Assembly (NCBI GenBank): GCA_022760355.1
Contig: JALEGB010000099.1
Coordinates: 1 to 44,493, forward strand
Source of the DNA: Neomegalonema sp.
GTDB taxonomy: Bacteria > Pseudomonadota > Alphaproteobacteria > Rhodobacterales > Rhodobacteraceae
Reading direction: 5' to 3'
Length of the DNA: 44,493 nucleotides
The stretch's first letter is position 1. Each line of letters opens with the position of its first letter. The translations under genes were made by a program, and so were the position numbers. The notes under the pieces are model-generated. The model worked only from the letters and a program-made list of their open reading frames with translations. It made no database searches and had not been told where the DNA came from. This document shows positions 1-8,033 of the stretch, in pieces.

Positions 1-210
1 GTGCGGCAACTGCTTGAGCGCGCCGCGTCCCGCGGTGAAATTGAAATCGCAGACGGGGCAGTGCTGGGCGAACTCTATCTCGCGGCGCTGATCGGCGACC
101 TGCAGATCAAGCGCGTCATTGGTGTGCTGCCGCCGCTGACGGAAGCGGAGATTCAGGAGCGCGCCGCAGGGGCCCTGGCGTCGATCGAGCACCTGATCAA
201 ATCAACTTAG
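1..210 (+). CDS. TetR/AcrR-type regulator, C-terminal end (partial)
   Basis: The reading frame is open from the window edge to the TAG at 208-210, so only about the last 69 residues are present. The visible part is all-helical, with the pattern GELYLAALIGDLQIKRVIGVLPPLTEAEIQERA. This looks like the ligand-binding/dimerisation domain end of AefR-like TetR repressors; the DNA-binding domain lies outside the window. It converges on the DUF6505 gene with a gap of 23 bases. The family assignment is an inference from a short fragment and could be wrong. Confidence 0.5.
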   Translation: MRQLLERAASRGEIEIADGAVLGELYLAALIGDLQIKRVIGVLPPLTEAEIQERAAGALASIEHLIKST

Positions 211-233
211 GCGCCGCCGCGGGCCGCTGGGCT

Positions 234-710
234 TCAGTCGATATCGCCATGAACCGCAAAGGCCTCCAGCTCTGCGTCTTTGGGCTTGATTGCGCGGAAG
301 CTTTCTTTGACGCCGGTCTCGGTCAGCGTGCGCTCGACGATGAGCAGCGTATTGGGAGTCTGATCCGCGCACAGCTCAGCGATGAAGGAGAGTTCCTCGG
401 TTGCGACCGGGCGCGCGGCGTCCAGGTCGGGAGCGCCGTAATGCTCGACGAAATGTTGCGCCAGCGCTTCAATCGCCGCGTCGCGTTCGGCGGGTTCGGC
501 GCGCGCAATGGCTACAAAGGTGGATCTCCCGAAGCTTTCCAGCCCGAGCCAGCCATTTGCGAAGGCTTGACGCGCTTTTCCCGTAAGGTCGGCCTCGCTC
601 CAATTTGAGAACTCAAAGGCGCCGGCGACAGCCCATTCATCGGGGGCGGCGGGGCGATCAAAAATATTTAGATCGGACTCGTCGAAACGAATGGTGCGGG
701 CGAGCAGCAT
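234..710 (-). CDS. DUF6505-like conserved protein
   Basis: This is a 158-residue soluble acidic protein with no signal peptide or membrane segment. It opens with MLLARTIRFDESDLNIFD and has the central pattern GLESFGRSTFVAIARA. The start is an ATG preceded by AGGGAA five bases upstream. It is the last gene of a minus-strand operon, 27 bases behind the ligase-like gene. I recall this small family, annotated DUF6505, travelling with Mrp-type ATPases and a biotin/lipoate ligase-like protein in alphaproteobacteria, but the name is from memory. Its function is unknown; context suggests a part in cofactor or Fe-S protein assembly. Confidence 0.65.
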   Translation of the reverse strand: MLLARTIRFDESDLNIFDRPAAPDEWAVAGAFEFSNWSEADLTGKARQAFANGWLGLESFGRSTFVAIARAEPAERDAAIEALAQHFVEHYGAPDLDAARPVATEELSFIAELCADQTPNTLLIVERTLTETGVKESFRAIKPKDAELEAFAVHGDID

Positions 711-737
711 GGCGGTTCCCTGTCTGGCCTGTGCGCC

Positions 738-1571
738 TTATCTTTTGCGGAGCGCTTCGCCGCCTATGGGAGCGGAGCCGGACAGCCGGGTCAAGCCGGC
801 GCGACGGCGTAATGCGTCCGCGCCGCGATCTTGGAAGGGGGCGCTCAAGACGCGTTCGAGGCCCAGGCGCACCGTGCGCTGTTCCGTTTTGATGATCAGC
901 CCGCCTTCCTCATCCACGCCCAGCCATGCGCCGATCAGCGGCGCTTCAGGCCCCAGCGTCAGTTCGACTTCGCCGTCCGCGCCGTGCGCCCGCCCGCGCC
1001 ATTCCCGCATCAGCGGGGCCAGCCCCTCATTTTGGTGGGTGGTGATCCAATACAGCGCGTGCCGCGCCCAGGCCGAAACAAGGTCGCGGATTGCAAGATC
1101 GCCAAGCCCTTCAGCGGCGAGGCTTGTTTCGTCCGGCCTCTCCCCTGGCTCAATATCTTCTGGGGGCAGCCGCCTGAGCGACAGCGCCAGGATCAGCCAA
1201 CGCGGCGTCGCGTCCAGATTGTCAGTGTCGGTGGAAACCCGTAGCCGGCCGGCGGCGGCGCCGTTCAGCAGAAAGACGTCTGGCCAGGCCCAGTGGGCGG
1301 CGATTTCCGCCGGCCCGAGCGCGCCGATAGCATCGGTAAGCGCCTGTTGGCCGGCGAATAGAACGGGGAGCGCGTCGCGCAGCGGCTGCTCAGGGGCGAG
1401 CACCAGCGCCGCCTCCATCCGATCCTCCCGCAGCGCCCAGAACACGGCGCCGGCGTCAATTCCGTCTCGCGCCGCGGCCTCCGCCGCCAAGAAGGGGTCG
1501 ACATCGCCTGTGACGGCGATGTCGGTCAGCAACGGGGGCAGGTTCAGACTCTCTGCGCCGCTCATGGTCAC
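738..1571 (-). CDS. Biotin/lipoate--protein ligase-like protein (DUF4444 type)
   Basis: This 277-residue protein has the BPL/LplA fold outline. An N-terminal half carries a segment HWAWPDVFLLNGAAAGRLR (about residues 92-110) that aligns with the KWPNDV...GKKxAGIL region of BirA and LplA. A C-terminal part resembles DUF4444 (GAWLGVDEEGGLIIKTEQRT). The lysine that normally follows the WPND motif is replaced by alanine, so ordinary biotin or lipoate transfer is doubtful. The GTG start at 1571 overlaps the stop of mrp by four bases (GTGA), and an ATG two codons later is an alternative. It is translationally coupled to mrp and followed by the DUF6505 gene. Confidence 0.75.
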   Translation of the reverse strand: MTMSGAESLNLPPLLTDIAVTGDVDPFLAAEAAARDGIDAGAVFWALREDRMEAALVLAPEQPLRDALPVLFAGQQALTDAIGALGPAEIAAHWAWPDVFLLNGAAAGRLRVSTDTDNLDATPRWLILALSLRRLPPEDIEPGERPDETSLAAEGLGDLAIRDLVSAWARHALYWITTHQNEGLAPLMREWRGRAHGADGEVELTLGPEAPLIGAWLGVDEEGGLIIKTEQRTVRLGLERVLSAPFQDRGADALRRRAGLTRLSGSAPIGGEALRKR

Positions 1572-2683
1572 GCGTGGCCAGCCGCGATAAGGCTGCGGGC
1601 GATGTCTCGAAAGCGCTGCGCCTGAGGACTGTCCGGCTTTGACGCAACGATCGGCGCGCCGCCGTCGCCCGCCAGCCGCACGTCAATATCGAGCGGAATT
1701 TCGCCAAGAAAGGGCGCGCCGATCCGCGCCGCCTCCGCCTTTGCGCCGCCATGGCCGAAAAGTTGGGTTTCGTGGCCGCACTTAGGGCAGCAAAAGGTCG
1801 ACATGTTTTCAATCATCCCGAGGATTGGGGTCTCGGTCTTCTGGAACATGTCCACCGCTTTCTTCGCGTCGAGCAGGGCGACGTCTTGCGGGGTTGAGAC
1901 GATAATTGCGCCAGAGACTTCCGCTTTCTGGCTCAGCGTCAATTGGACGTCGCCTGTACCCGGCGGCAGATCGACAAGAAGCGCATCGAGCCGCCCCCAG
2001 GCGACTTGCCGCAGCATCTGCTGTAACGCGCCCATCAGCATTGGACCGCGCCAGATCACCGCCTTGTCGTCCGGCGTCAACAAGCCGATCGACATCACCG
2101 TGACGCCATGATTGCGCAACGGCAGGATCGTCTGACCGTCCGGCGAACTCGGCCGCCCCGACAATCCGAGCATCCGGGGTTGCGACGGTCCGTACACATC
2201 GGCGTCGAGCAGGCCGACCCGCCGCCCTTCTTGGGCCAACGCGACCGCGAGATTGGCGGAGACGGTGGATTTGCCAACGCCGCCTTTGCCTGACCCAATC
2301 GCGACAATGCGGTCCACGCCCTCGATCGGGCCCTCTTTGGTCGGCGGTTTGCGCAGCGGCGTGTCGCCGCCCGCGCCGCCGCCCCGCAGATTTGGGGCTG
2401 GCGGCCGCGGCTCCGCCGGCGCAGCCTGGCCTGGGCCGCTATGCGCGGTCAGGATGACGCTCGCCGCATTGACGCCGGGAAGAGCTTCGATCGCCGCCTT
2501 CGCCGCATCCGCCATCGGCTGCATCGCTGCGCCGCGATCCGGATCAACCTCGAGCACGACGCGCACCTTGTCGCCATCCACCGTGACGTCAGAGGCGGCG
2601 CCTGAACTGACCAGATCCTTGCCGGTGCCCGGATCGACCAGCCGCTGCAACGCTGCTTTGACGTCTTTAATCGTAAGACTCAT
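1568..2683 (-). CDS. mrp: Mrp/NBP35-family Fe-S cluster carrier ATPase
   Basis: This 371-residue protein is an Fe-S scaffold/carrier of the ApbC/Mrp type. Residues 1-85 form a MIP18/DUF59-like domain and 86-123 a Pro/Gly-rich linker. A deviant Walker A GSGKGGVGKST sits near 130-140, followed by the LDADVYGPSQPRMLG and VDLPPGTGDVQLTL motifs. The CxxC pair that binds the bridging cluster is in FCCPKCGHE near residue 300. The family binds [4Fe-4S] clusters at a dimer interface and delivers them in the cytoplasm. Both ends overlap their neighbours by four bases (ATGA with the DUF6494 gene, GTGA with the ligase-like gene). This suggests a dedicated assembly module rather than the housekeeping copy. 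Confidence 0.92.
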   Translation of the reverse strand: MSLTIKDVKAALQRLVDPGTGKDLVSSGAASDVTVDGDKVRVVLEVDPDRGAAMQPMADAAKAAIEALPGVNAASVILTAHSGPGQAAPAEPRPPAPNLRGGGAGGDTPLRKPPTKEGPIEGVDRIVAIGSGKGGVGKSTVSANLAVALAQEGRRVGLLDADVYGPSQPRMLGLSGRPSSPDGQTILPLRNHGVTVMSIGLLTPDDKAVIWRGPMLMGALQQMLRQVAWGRLDALLVDLPPGTGDVQLTLSQKAEVSGAIIVSTPQDVALLDAKKAVDMFQKTETPILGMIENMSTFCCPKCGHETQLFGHGGAKAEAARIGAPFLGEIPLDIDVRLAGDGGAPIVASKPDSPQAQRFRDIARSLIAAGHA

Positions 2684-2913
2684 GCGCCCTCGCCCGATTT
2701 CAGCGCGATTTCGCCGTCAACCACATGCTCAAGCCCAATGGCCTCAATCGTAACCACCGCTTTCACCGCCAGCTTGTCGCCAGCGAGTGCGCCGGTCCCG
2801 GCTGCGGCGCGGATCGCCGCTTCAATCTCCTGCTGCGACGTGACGCCGAGCTGTTTTAGAAATTTGCGCATCGACATATTCAGCGCTTCGGCGTCGAAGG
2901 CGTGATCAGACAT
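2680..2913 (-). CDS. DUF6494-like small protein
   Basis: This is a 77-residue protein, first gene of the minus-strand mrp operon. The ATG at 2913 is preferred over the in-frame codon at 2928 because GGGAGAG lies six bases upstream of it. The sequence MSMRKFLKQLGVTSQQEIEAAI followed by LAVKAVVTIEAIGLEHVVDGEI matches my recollection of DUF6494. That family usually sits immediately upstream of an mrp gene. It has no cysteines, so it is unlikely to bind a cluster itself. Its stop overlaps the mrp start as ATGA. Function is unknown; it may be an adaptor for the Mrp protein. Confidence 0.7.
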   Translation of the reverse strand: MSDHAFDAEALNMSMRKFLKQLGVTSQQEIEAAIRAAAGTGALAGDKLAVKAVVTIEAIGLEHVVDGEIALKSGEGA

Positions 2914-3186
2914 AGTGCTCTCCCGCATCCCGCTGGTCCCTGAGCCGAGCGGTTGGTTTTTCTTGAGGTTAGGCTGTTCCGAGCGGCGCGCAAGGGGCGC
3001 GTGCCGCTTGCGCGATTGTTAACGGCGGTTGCGCGGATCGCTCAGTGCGCCATGCGCTCAGCGCAAGCGGCTATGCGCCGCGGTTGTTAATGTTGCGCTG
3101 CGAAACATAATTCGCCAGGGGTGCGAGGAAGATCGCCTTTTCGCGCGCCATTCGCCTGCGCGCCCTTCAATTCCCAAGGACAGGCC
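2914..3186. other. Divergent intergenic region with an 11-bp inverted repeat
   Basis: This region separates the DUF6494 operon (minus) from the SulP gene (plus) and should hold both promoters. GCCGCTTGCGC at 3003-3013 and its exact complement GCGCAAGCGGC at 3061-3071 form an inverted repeat with a 47-base interior. It could fold in the SulP leader or be an operator. I see no convincing -35/-10 pair. The SulP Shine-Dalgarno sequence AAGGA is at about 3176-3180. Confidence 0.4.
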
Positions 3187-4803
3187 ATGGCTCTTCAATC
3201 TTTGCTGGCGCAGTTTGCGCAGCGCCAGACCTATAACGATTTATCAAAACGCTGGCGTGATCTCGATATCGCGCAGGTCCGCGTCGAGCTGCTTGCGGGG
3301 CTCACCGTCGCGCTCGCGCTTGTGCCCGAAGCCGTGGCCTTCGCCTTTGTCGCGGGCGTTGAGCCTTTGGTCGGGCTCTACGCCGCCTTCATCGTTGGGC
3401 TGATCACCGCCGTTTTCGGCGGTCGGCCTGGCATGATCTCAGGGGCGACGGGCGCGCTTGCGGTTGTGATGGTCGCTTTGGTTGCTCAGCATGGGGTGCA
3501 GTATCTGTTTGCGACCGTCGTTCTGATGGGCGTTCTGCAGATCCTGTTCGGCGTGCTGAAGCTGGGCAAGTTTATCCGCCTGGTGCCGCATCCGGTTATG
3601 CTTGGGTTCGTGAACGGACTGGCGATCGTGATTTTCCTGGCGCAGCTGGAGCAGTTCCAGGTGAAAGGGCCCGGCGGGGCGAAGGATTGGATGCCGACCT
3701 GGCAATTTGCGCTCACATTGGGGCTGGTCGCGGTGACGATGGCCATCATTTGGGCAGCGCCGAAAGTAAGTAGTGTGGTCCCAGCGCCGCTGGCGGCGAT
3801 TGGTATTGTGGCGCTGCTCGTCATCGTTTTTGGAATACCTGTGCCGCGGGTTGGCGACATGGCGTCGGTTAAAGGCGGGTTGCCGCCTTTCGGCGTCCCT
3901 GACGTTCCGCTGACGCTGGAGACATTGAAGATCATCCTCCCCTACGCCGTGATCCTGGCCGCGATTGGCTTGATTGAAAGCCTGCTGACCCTGAACCTGG
4001 TCGGCGAGATGACTGGCCAGCGCGGCGGCGCTTCGAAGGAGTGCGTTGCGCAAGGCGCGGCGAACACCGTAACCGGCTTCTTTGGCGGCATGGGCGGTTG
4101 CGCGATGATCGGCCAGTCGATGATCAATGTTAAGTCCGGCGGCCGCACCCGTCTTTCAGGTATTTCCGCGGCGCTGTTCCTGTTGTTGTTTATCCTGGTC
4201 GCCAGCCCCATCATCGAACAGATCCCCTTGGCGGCGCTGGTGGGCGTGATGTTCATGGTGGTGATCGGCACCTTCGCCTGGCGCAGCCTGACGATCCTGC
4301 GCAAGATCCCGCGGTCGGATGCGTTTGTAATTATTCTGGTGACGGCGGTGACGGTTGCGTCCGATTTGGCCGTCGCTGTTGTTGTTGGCGTGATTGTTTC
4401 ATCGCTGGTGTATGCGTGGGACGCGGCCTCCCACATTCGCGCCAACGTGAAGCTGGCCAATACGGTTGGCGGCGCCAAGCTGTATGAGATCGAAGGCCCG
4501 CTGTTTTTCGCGTCGGCGTCGGGTTTTGTGGAGCTGTTTGATGTCGACAGCGACCCGAACAGCGTAATTCTCGACTTCAAACGATCACGGGTTGTCGATC
4601 AGTCCGCGCTGCAGGCCATCGAGACGGTGGCGGGGAAATATGAAGCGGCGGGCAAAAGCGTGCAGCTGCGTCACCTTTCGCGGGATTGTCATGCGTTGCT
4701 CGCCAATGCGGGGCAGCTGATCGTTGAGGAGGATGACGATCCTGATTACGGCTTGGCGGTCGATTACGGCGTGCGCACCGATCGGCTTGGCGGCGCCCAT
4801 TAG
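3187..4803 (+). CDS. SulP-family anion transporter with STAS domain
   Basis: This is a 538-residue inner-membrane transporter of the SulP/SLC26 family, which moves sulfate, bicarbonate or dicarboxylates. Residues 1-420 contain the hydrophobic core, including the signatures AFVAGVEPLVGLYAAFI and GATGALAVVMVALVAQHG. The last 120 residues form a STAS domain (VILDFKRSRVVDQSALQAIETV). The start at 3187 is chosen because AAGGA lies six bases upstream; the frame stays open further upstream without ribosome-site support. Substrate cannot be read from sequence. It stands alone between an Fe-S operon and an unknown membrane protein. Confidence 0.88.
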   Translation: MALQSLLAQFAQRQTYNDLSKRWRDLDIAQVRVELLAGLTVALALVPEAVAFAFVAGVEPLVGLYAAFIVGLITAVFGGRPGMISGATGALAVVMVALVAQHGVQYLFATVVLMGVLQILFGVLKLGKFIRLVPHPVMLGFVNGLAIVIFLAQLEQFQVKGPGGAKDWMPTWQFALTLGLVAVTMAIIWAAPKVSSVVPAPLAAIGIVALLVIVFGIPVPRVGDMASVKGGLPPFGVPDVPLTLETLKIILPYAVILAAIGLIESLLTLNLVGEMTGQRGGASKECVAQGAANTVTGFFGGMGGCAMIGQSMINVKSGGRTRLSGISAALFLLLFILVASPIIEQIPLAALVGVMFMVVIGTFAWRSLTILRKIPRSDAFVIILVTAVTVASDLAVAVVVGVIVSSLVYAWDAASHIRANVKLANTVGGAKLYEIEGPLFFASASGFVELFDVDSDPNSVILDFKRSRVVDQSALQAIETVAGKYEAAGKSVQLRHLSRDCHALLANAGQLIVEEDDDPDYGLAVDYGVRTDRLGGAH

Positions 4804-5128
4804 CCAAGTTTCGGTTGGCGCCGCTCTGGCGCTTGCTGCGTCGCCGCCAAAGCCCGCGCCGCCCCCGAATCGGCGCGAGGCGCGTGCTCGGTTGGAGCGT
4901 TGTGGTTCGCGCCCAACCACAACCGGTGGTGGTTGCGGCGCACATTTGTGTCACGGTTTTGTTCTCTGGCGGGCTCTTGCGCCAGATCTATCGGCGGTCC
5001 TTGCTTGACGCACCTCCTGTCGTTTCGGAAGTTAACCACGGGAGAGAGGCGTCTTCGCTTTGGAGAGAGCGAGACGCGCGGTTGGCTGCGGCGCCGCAGG
5101 GCGCGCAGCGGAGGATGGAAAAAGTCCG
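4804..5128. other. Intergenic region, no gene seen
   Basis: This 325-base stretch lies between the SulP gene and the next plus-strand gene. It has a TTGACG hexamer at about 5005-5010 that could be a -35 element, but no good -10 partner at the right distance. No RNA gene or strong terminator hairpin is visible. Overlapping open frames here look like GC-driven shadows. Confidence 0.35.
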
Positions 5129-6307
5129 ATGCAAATCGACTCGAAACAAGCGGCGCTTCAGCATGCGCGCGCATTGCTGCACTTGATGCGAACGTCCGGC
5201 GCTTCAGCGCGGGAGCAGGAAAAAGCGCGGCGCAAGCTGTTTGATGTTCTGCGCACGCATAATATCCCGATCGACACGCTGAACGGCTGGATTGACGCGG
5301 AAGAAGCCGCCCTGGACGCGTTGGCTGATGAGCCCCGCCGAGGCCGGTGGGGCGTGGCGATGGGAGTCGGCGCAGGCGGGCTCGCAGTTGCCGCGCTTGT
5401 GGCGACGGTGCTGGTGAATGGCGTGCCGAGCGGCGTCGATACGGTTGAAGCGGCTCCAGCGACCTTGGCGAAACCAAGCGCCTCGGATGTGGCCCCCAAA
5501 GGGTTGCGGGTGGAGTTGGCGGGCCTGACGACGGCGGCGAAAGCAACAAGCGCGCCCTCGGCGCCGCGCGCGCACATGACCGACGCAAGCCCGTCGCGCT
5601 CGGCGCCCGCCGTTAAGATGGAGATGCCGATTGCGCCCTCGGCGCCCCCGGTTGAATCGCGCCCCGCTACAGCGACGGATGCTGGCCGGCGTCCGCATAG
5701 CAGCCGCGGCGTTGCGCGGATTTTGCCGCCAGTCTCGCTGGAGCGCCGGGCGGACATCGACGCAAAGCCAGCGTCACGTCGCGGCGCGCCCGCTGTGGCG
5801 GACAAGAAAAAGCCCGCCGCCCTCGACTCTGCGCTTGCCGCCGACTTGGCGGCGCGGAGCGATCGGACCGGCGTTCTCGCGCTCACCCCAGACGCCGCCC
5901 CGACGCCGCATGCGCCGCCGCTTAACCTAGAGGCGATCGTGCGTGATGCTGGGTTGGAGCGGAAGGCCAGCGTGCGTTCAGTCGCCGATCGCGGCGCGGC
6001 CCCGTTGACCGGGTTGAAAATTGTTGTAGCCCATGCGGCGACGGACGGTCAGCGGGCCAGCCTTCTTGCGCGGCGCTTTAAACTCGCCGGCGCGGCCGAT
6101 GTTGAGCGGCGGGTCGTCGCGCTCGGCTTGGGCGAGACCCATCTGCGGTACTTCACAACGGATGACGCGCCCGCCGCCGACATCGTGGCGAGCGTGATCG
6201 CAGTCGAGCTTGGGACCCGCCAGGAGGACCTCAAGAAACGCGACTATTCGAGCCTGAGCAAGCACGCGGCTCCTAAGGTGATTGAGCTGCGCTTGTCGCC
6301 GCGCTGA
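5129..6307 (+). CDS. Unknown membrane-anchored protein with disordered middle and LytR_C-like end
   Basis: This 392-residue protein is not recognised as a named family. Residues 1-60 are helical (ALQHARALLHLMRTSGAS, KLFDVLRTHNI) and recall DUF2786-type helical domains. One membrane segment (GVAMGVGAGGLAVAALVATV) follows at about 75-97. A long Ala/Pro/Ser-rich, probably disordered stretch runs to about 285. The last 100 residues (LKIVVAHAATDGQRASLLARR, HLRYFTTDDAPAADIVAS, KVIELRLS) have the alternating pattern of LytR_C or similar small periplasmic domains. The ATG at 5129 has GGAGG about 14 bases upstream. This suggests a cytoplasmic N-terminus and a periplasmic C-terminal domain on a flexible stalk. 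Confidence 0.6.
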   Translation: MQIDSKQAALQHARALLHLMRTSGASAREQEKARRKLFDVLRTHNIPIDTLNGWIDAEEAALDALADEPRRGRWGVAMGVGAGGLAVAALVATVLVNGVPSGVDTVEAAPATLAKPSASDVAPKGLRVELAGLTTAAKATSAPSAPRAHMTDASPSRSAPAVKMEMPIAPSAPPVESRPATATDAGRRPHSSRGVARILPPVSLERRADIDAKPASRRGAPAVADKKKPAALDSALAADLAARSDRTGVLALTPDAAPTPHAPPLNLEAIVRDAGLERKASVRSVADRGAAPLTGLKIVVAHAATDGQRASLLARRFKLAGAADVERRVVALGLGETHLRYFTTDDAPAADIVASVIAVELGTRQEDLKKRDYSSLSKHAAPKVIELRLSPR

Positions 6308-6387
6308 TCGCCCGGCATCTCATGAATGTCGCTCGGGCCGATGAATATCGCCCGGGGCCCATGAATTTCGCCCGGGCCCATGAATGA
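6304..6387. repeat. Short imperfect tandem repeat, 19-20 bp unit
   Basis: Three units begin with ATGAAT at 6322, 6341 and 6361 and continue as TCGCYCGGGCC. A partial unit starts at 6380, and a degraded unit (TGATCGCCCGGCATCTC) precedes them from about 6304. The array sits just after the stop codon of the unknown membrane protein and before a terminator. It may reflect slippage; no coding role is apparent. Confidence 0.65.
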
Positions 6388-6390
6388 TGA

Positions 6391-6423
6391 AGGCCGCCTC
6401 GCAGTGCGCGGGCGGCCTTTTTT
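6391..6423 (+). terminator. Rho-independent terminator
   Basis: AGGCCGCC at 6391-6398 pairs perfectly with GGCGGCCT at 6411-6418 around a 12-base loop, and a run of T follows to 6423. It ends plus-strand transcription from the unknown membrane protein gene. It lies between convergent genes and may also slow transcripts coming from nhaA. Confidence 0.85.
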
Positions 6424-6452
6424 GCTGTCCGAAGAGCGATGATAGCGCGCCC

Positions 6453-7643
6453 CTACGCCGTCGCCGCGGCTGTTCCCGGTTTAACGCTGGCGCGCAGCAG
6501 CAGGTAGCCGGCGATGGCGGAGATCGTCGACCCGGCTAGGATGCCCAGCTTCGCGGCATTGTTGAGGGCGGCGCTGCCTTCAAACGCAAGTCCGCCGATG
6601 AACAGGCTCATGGTGAAGCCGATGCCGCAGAGAATGGCGACCGCATAGATCTGCTTCCAGCTCGCGCCGTCAGGCCGAGACGCCAGGCCGAGCGAAACAG
6701 CGGCGAAGGCGGCGCCAAATACGCCGATCTGCTTACCGATAAACAGCCCCAGCATGATCCCAAGCGGGATTGGCTCCGCCGCATCGCTGAGCGACAGGCT
6801 GGCGAAAGAGACGCCGGCATTAGCGAAGGCGAAGATCGGCAGGACCAGATAGGCGACATAGGGGTGCAAATCATGCTCCAGCCGGTGCAGGGGCGAGCCT
6901 TCGTCTTTCTTACCCTTGAGAGGGATCGCCATCGCGATCATCACGCCCGCGAGTGTGGCGTGGATGCCGGATTTGAGCACGCAGACCCAGACAAAGACGC
7001 CGATCAGGATATAGGGCGTCGTTTTTGTGACATGCCGGTAGTTCAGCACCGCAAGAGCAACCAGTCCGATAGCGGACAGGCCCAGCGCCGTCATCGAGAG
7101 TTTCTCGGTGTAGAACGCCGCGATGATAACGATGGCCGCAAGGTCGTCGATGATCGCAATCGCAAGCAGAAACACTTTCAGGGACGTTGGTACGCGACTG
7201 CCAAGCAAAGCTAGAACGCCGAGCGCAAAGGCGATGTCCGTCGCCGCCGGGATCGCCCAGCCCCGCAGCGCTTGCGCGTCCCCGGAATTGAGCAGCACAT
7301 AGATCAGTGCTGGCGCGACGACCCCGCCAAGCGCCGCGAACAGCGGCAATGACGCTTTGCGGAGGCTGGAGAGTTCACCCTCGAGGACTTCCCGTTTGAT
7401 CTCTAGGCCAACTAGGAAGAAGAAGATCGCCATTAAGCCATCATTGATCCAGAGATAAAGATCTTTTTGCAGCTTAAATGTGCCGAGAGTGATGCCAAAG
7501 TCGGTGGTGAGAAAGCCGGTATAAAGCTCAGATGCGAAAGAGTTGTTTGCAATTAGAGCCAGAACCGCCGCACCCATCAATAGAATTCCGGAGGCGCTTT
7601 CTAGTTTTAAAAAGTCGTTGACTGTCGTCACGATCTTCCGCAT
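6453..7643 (-). CDS. nhaA: Na+/H+ antiporter NhaA
   Basis: This 396-residue inner-membrane antiporter exchanges two protons for one sodium (or lithium) ion. Length and topology match NhaA (about 390 residues). The ion-binding aspartate pair is visible in LLAIAIIDDLAAIVII, and the conserved NDGLMAIFFFLVGLEIKREVLEGEL segment is intact near residues 67-91. The start at 7643 has AAGGG about ten bases upstream. The leader contains a hairpin suggestive of an attenuator or riboswitch expression platform. The gene is monocistronic and converges on the preceding gene across a terminator. Confidence 0.95.
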   Translation of the reverse strand: MRKIVTTVNDFLKLESASGILLMGAAVLALIANNSFASELYTGFLTTDFGITLGTFKLQKDLYLWINDGLMAIFFFLVGLEIKREVLEGELSSLRKASLPLFAALGGVVAPALIYVLLNSGDAQALRGWAIPAATDIAFALGVLALLGSRVPTSLKVFLLAIAIIDDLAAIVIIAAFYTEKLSMTALGLSAIGLVALAVLNYRHVTKTTPYILIGVFVWVCVLKSGIHATLAGVMIAMAIPLKGKKDEGSPLHRLEHDLHPYVAYLVLPIFAFANAGVSFASLSLSDAAEPIPLGIMLGLFIGKQIGVFGAAFAAVSLGLASRPDGASWKQIYAVAILCGIGFTMSLFIGGLAFEGSAALNNAAKLGILAGSTISAIAGYLLLRASVKPGTAAATA

Positions 7644-7760
7644 TGCCGCGTGCCCTTATTGTTTCTGACGCCGAATTTCAGCCCGGCGGCTGTGATCATA
7701 ACAAAGCCCTCACGACATTGGTCCCGAGGGCTGTCGCATATATAGGGGGGCGTCGGCGCA
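7644..7760 (-). promoter_or_regulatory. Structured nhaA leader, candidate cation-responsive RNA
   Basis: In the nhaA transcript, AGCCCTC (complement of 7726-7732) pairs with GAGGGCT (complement of 7705-7711) around a 14-base loop. The sequence TTGTTATGATC follows, resembling a weak terminator. A second, shorter GCCG/CGGC pairing lies between it and the start codon. Leaders of alphaproteobacterial nhaA genes are known hosts of the nhaA-I and nhaA-II motifs, reported as lithium-sensing riboswitches. I cannot match the consensus by eye, so the class is unproven. Confidence 0.35.
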
Positions 7761-8033
7761 TTTCCTTAGGTGGAGCAATTTTTGATTGCGTCTGTTCGCA
7801 ATTTTAGCCGGAAGATAAGGCGATACGGCGCAATGTCGGCTCTTATTGCGCCGCAGCGAGAGCGGAGATCCCGCGGCGGGTGGCTTTGAACGGAACTTTT
7901 CGTCGCGTTCACTCAGATGTTCCGCCTTTGTCTTGTCGACAGAGTTGACCGAAGGCGCTGCACCGATGAAAGCTCGCGCTGCTGGATTTTCCGTCAAGCG
8001 TCCTGTCGTTCTCATAATATAGGTGGATATAGC
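7761..8033. other. Divergent nhaA-nadD intergenic region
   Basis: This stretch carries the upstream side of the nhaA promoter region and the nadD leader. It contains TTGACC at about 7945 and AT-rich CATAATATAGG just before the nadD ribosome site, but they are not spaced as one promoter. Open frames on both strands are short and lack family features. The proA gene often found before nadD in alphaproteobacteria is absent. Confidence 0.4.

Noticed and set aside
691-1590. 299-codon Ser/Arg/Ala-rich open frame on the plus strand
   Set aside because: Antisense to the ligase-like gene; low-complexity translation typical of a GC-rich shadow.
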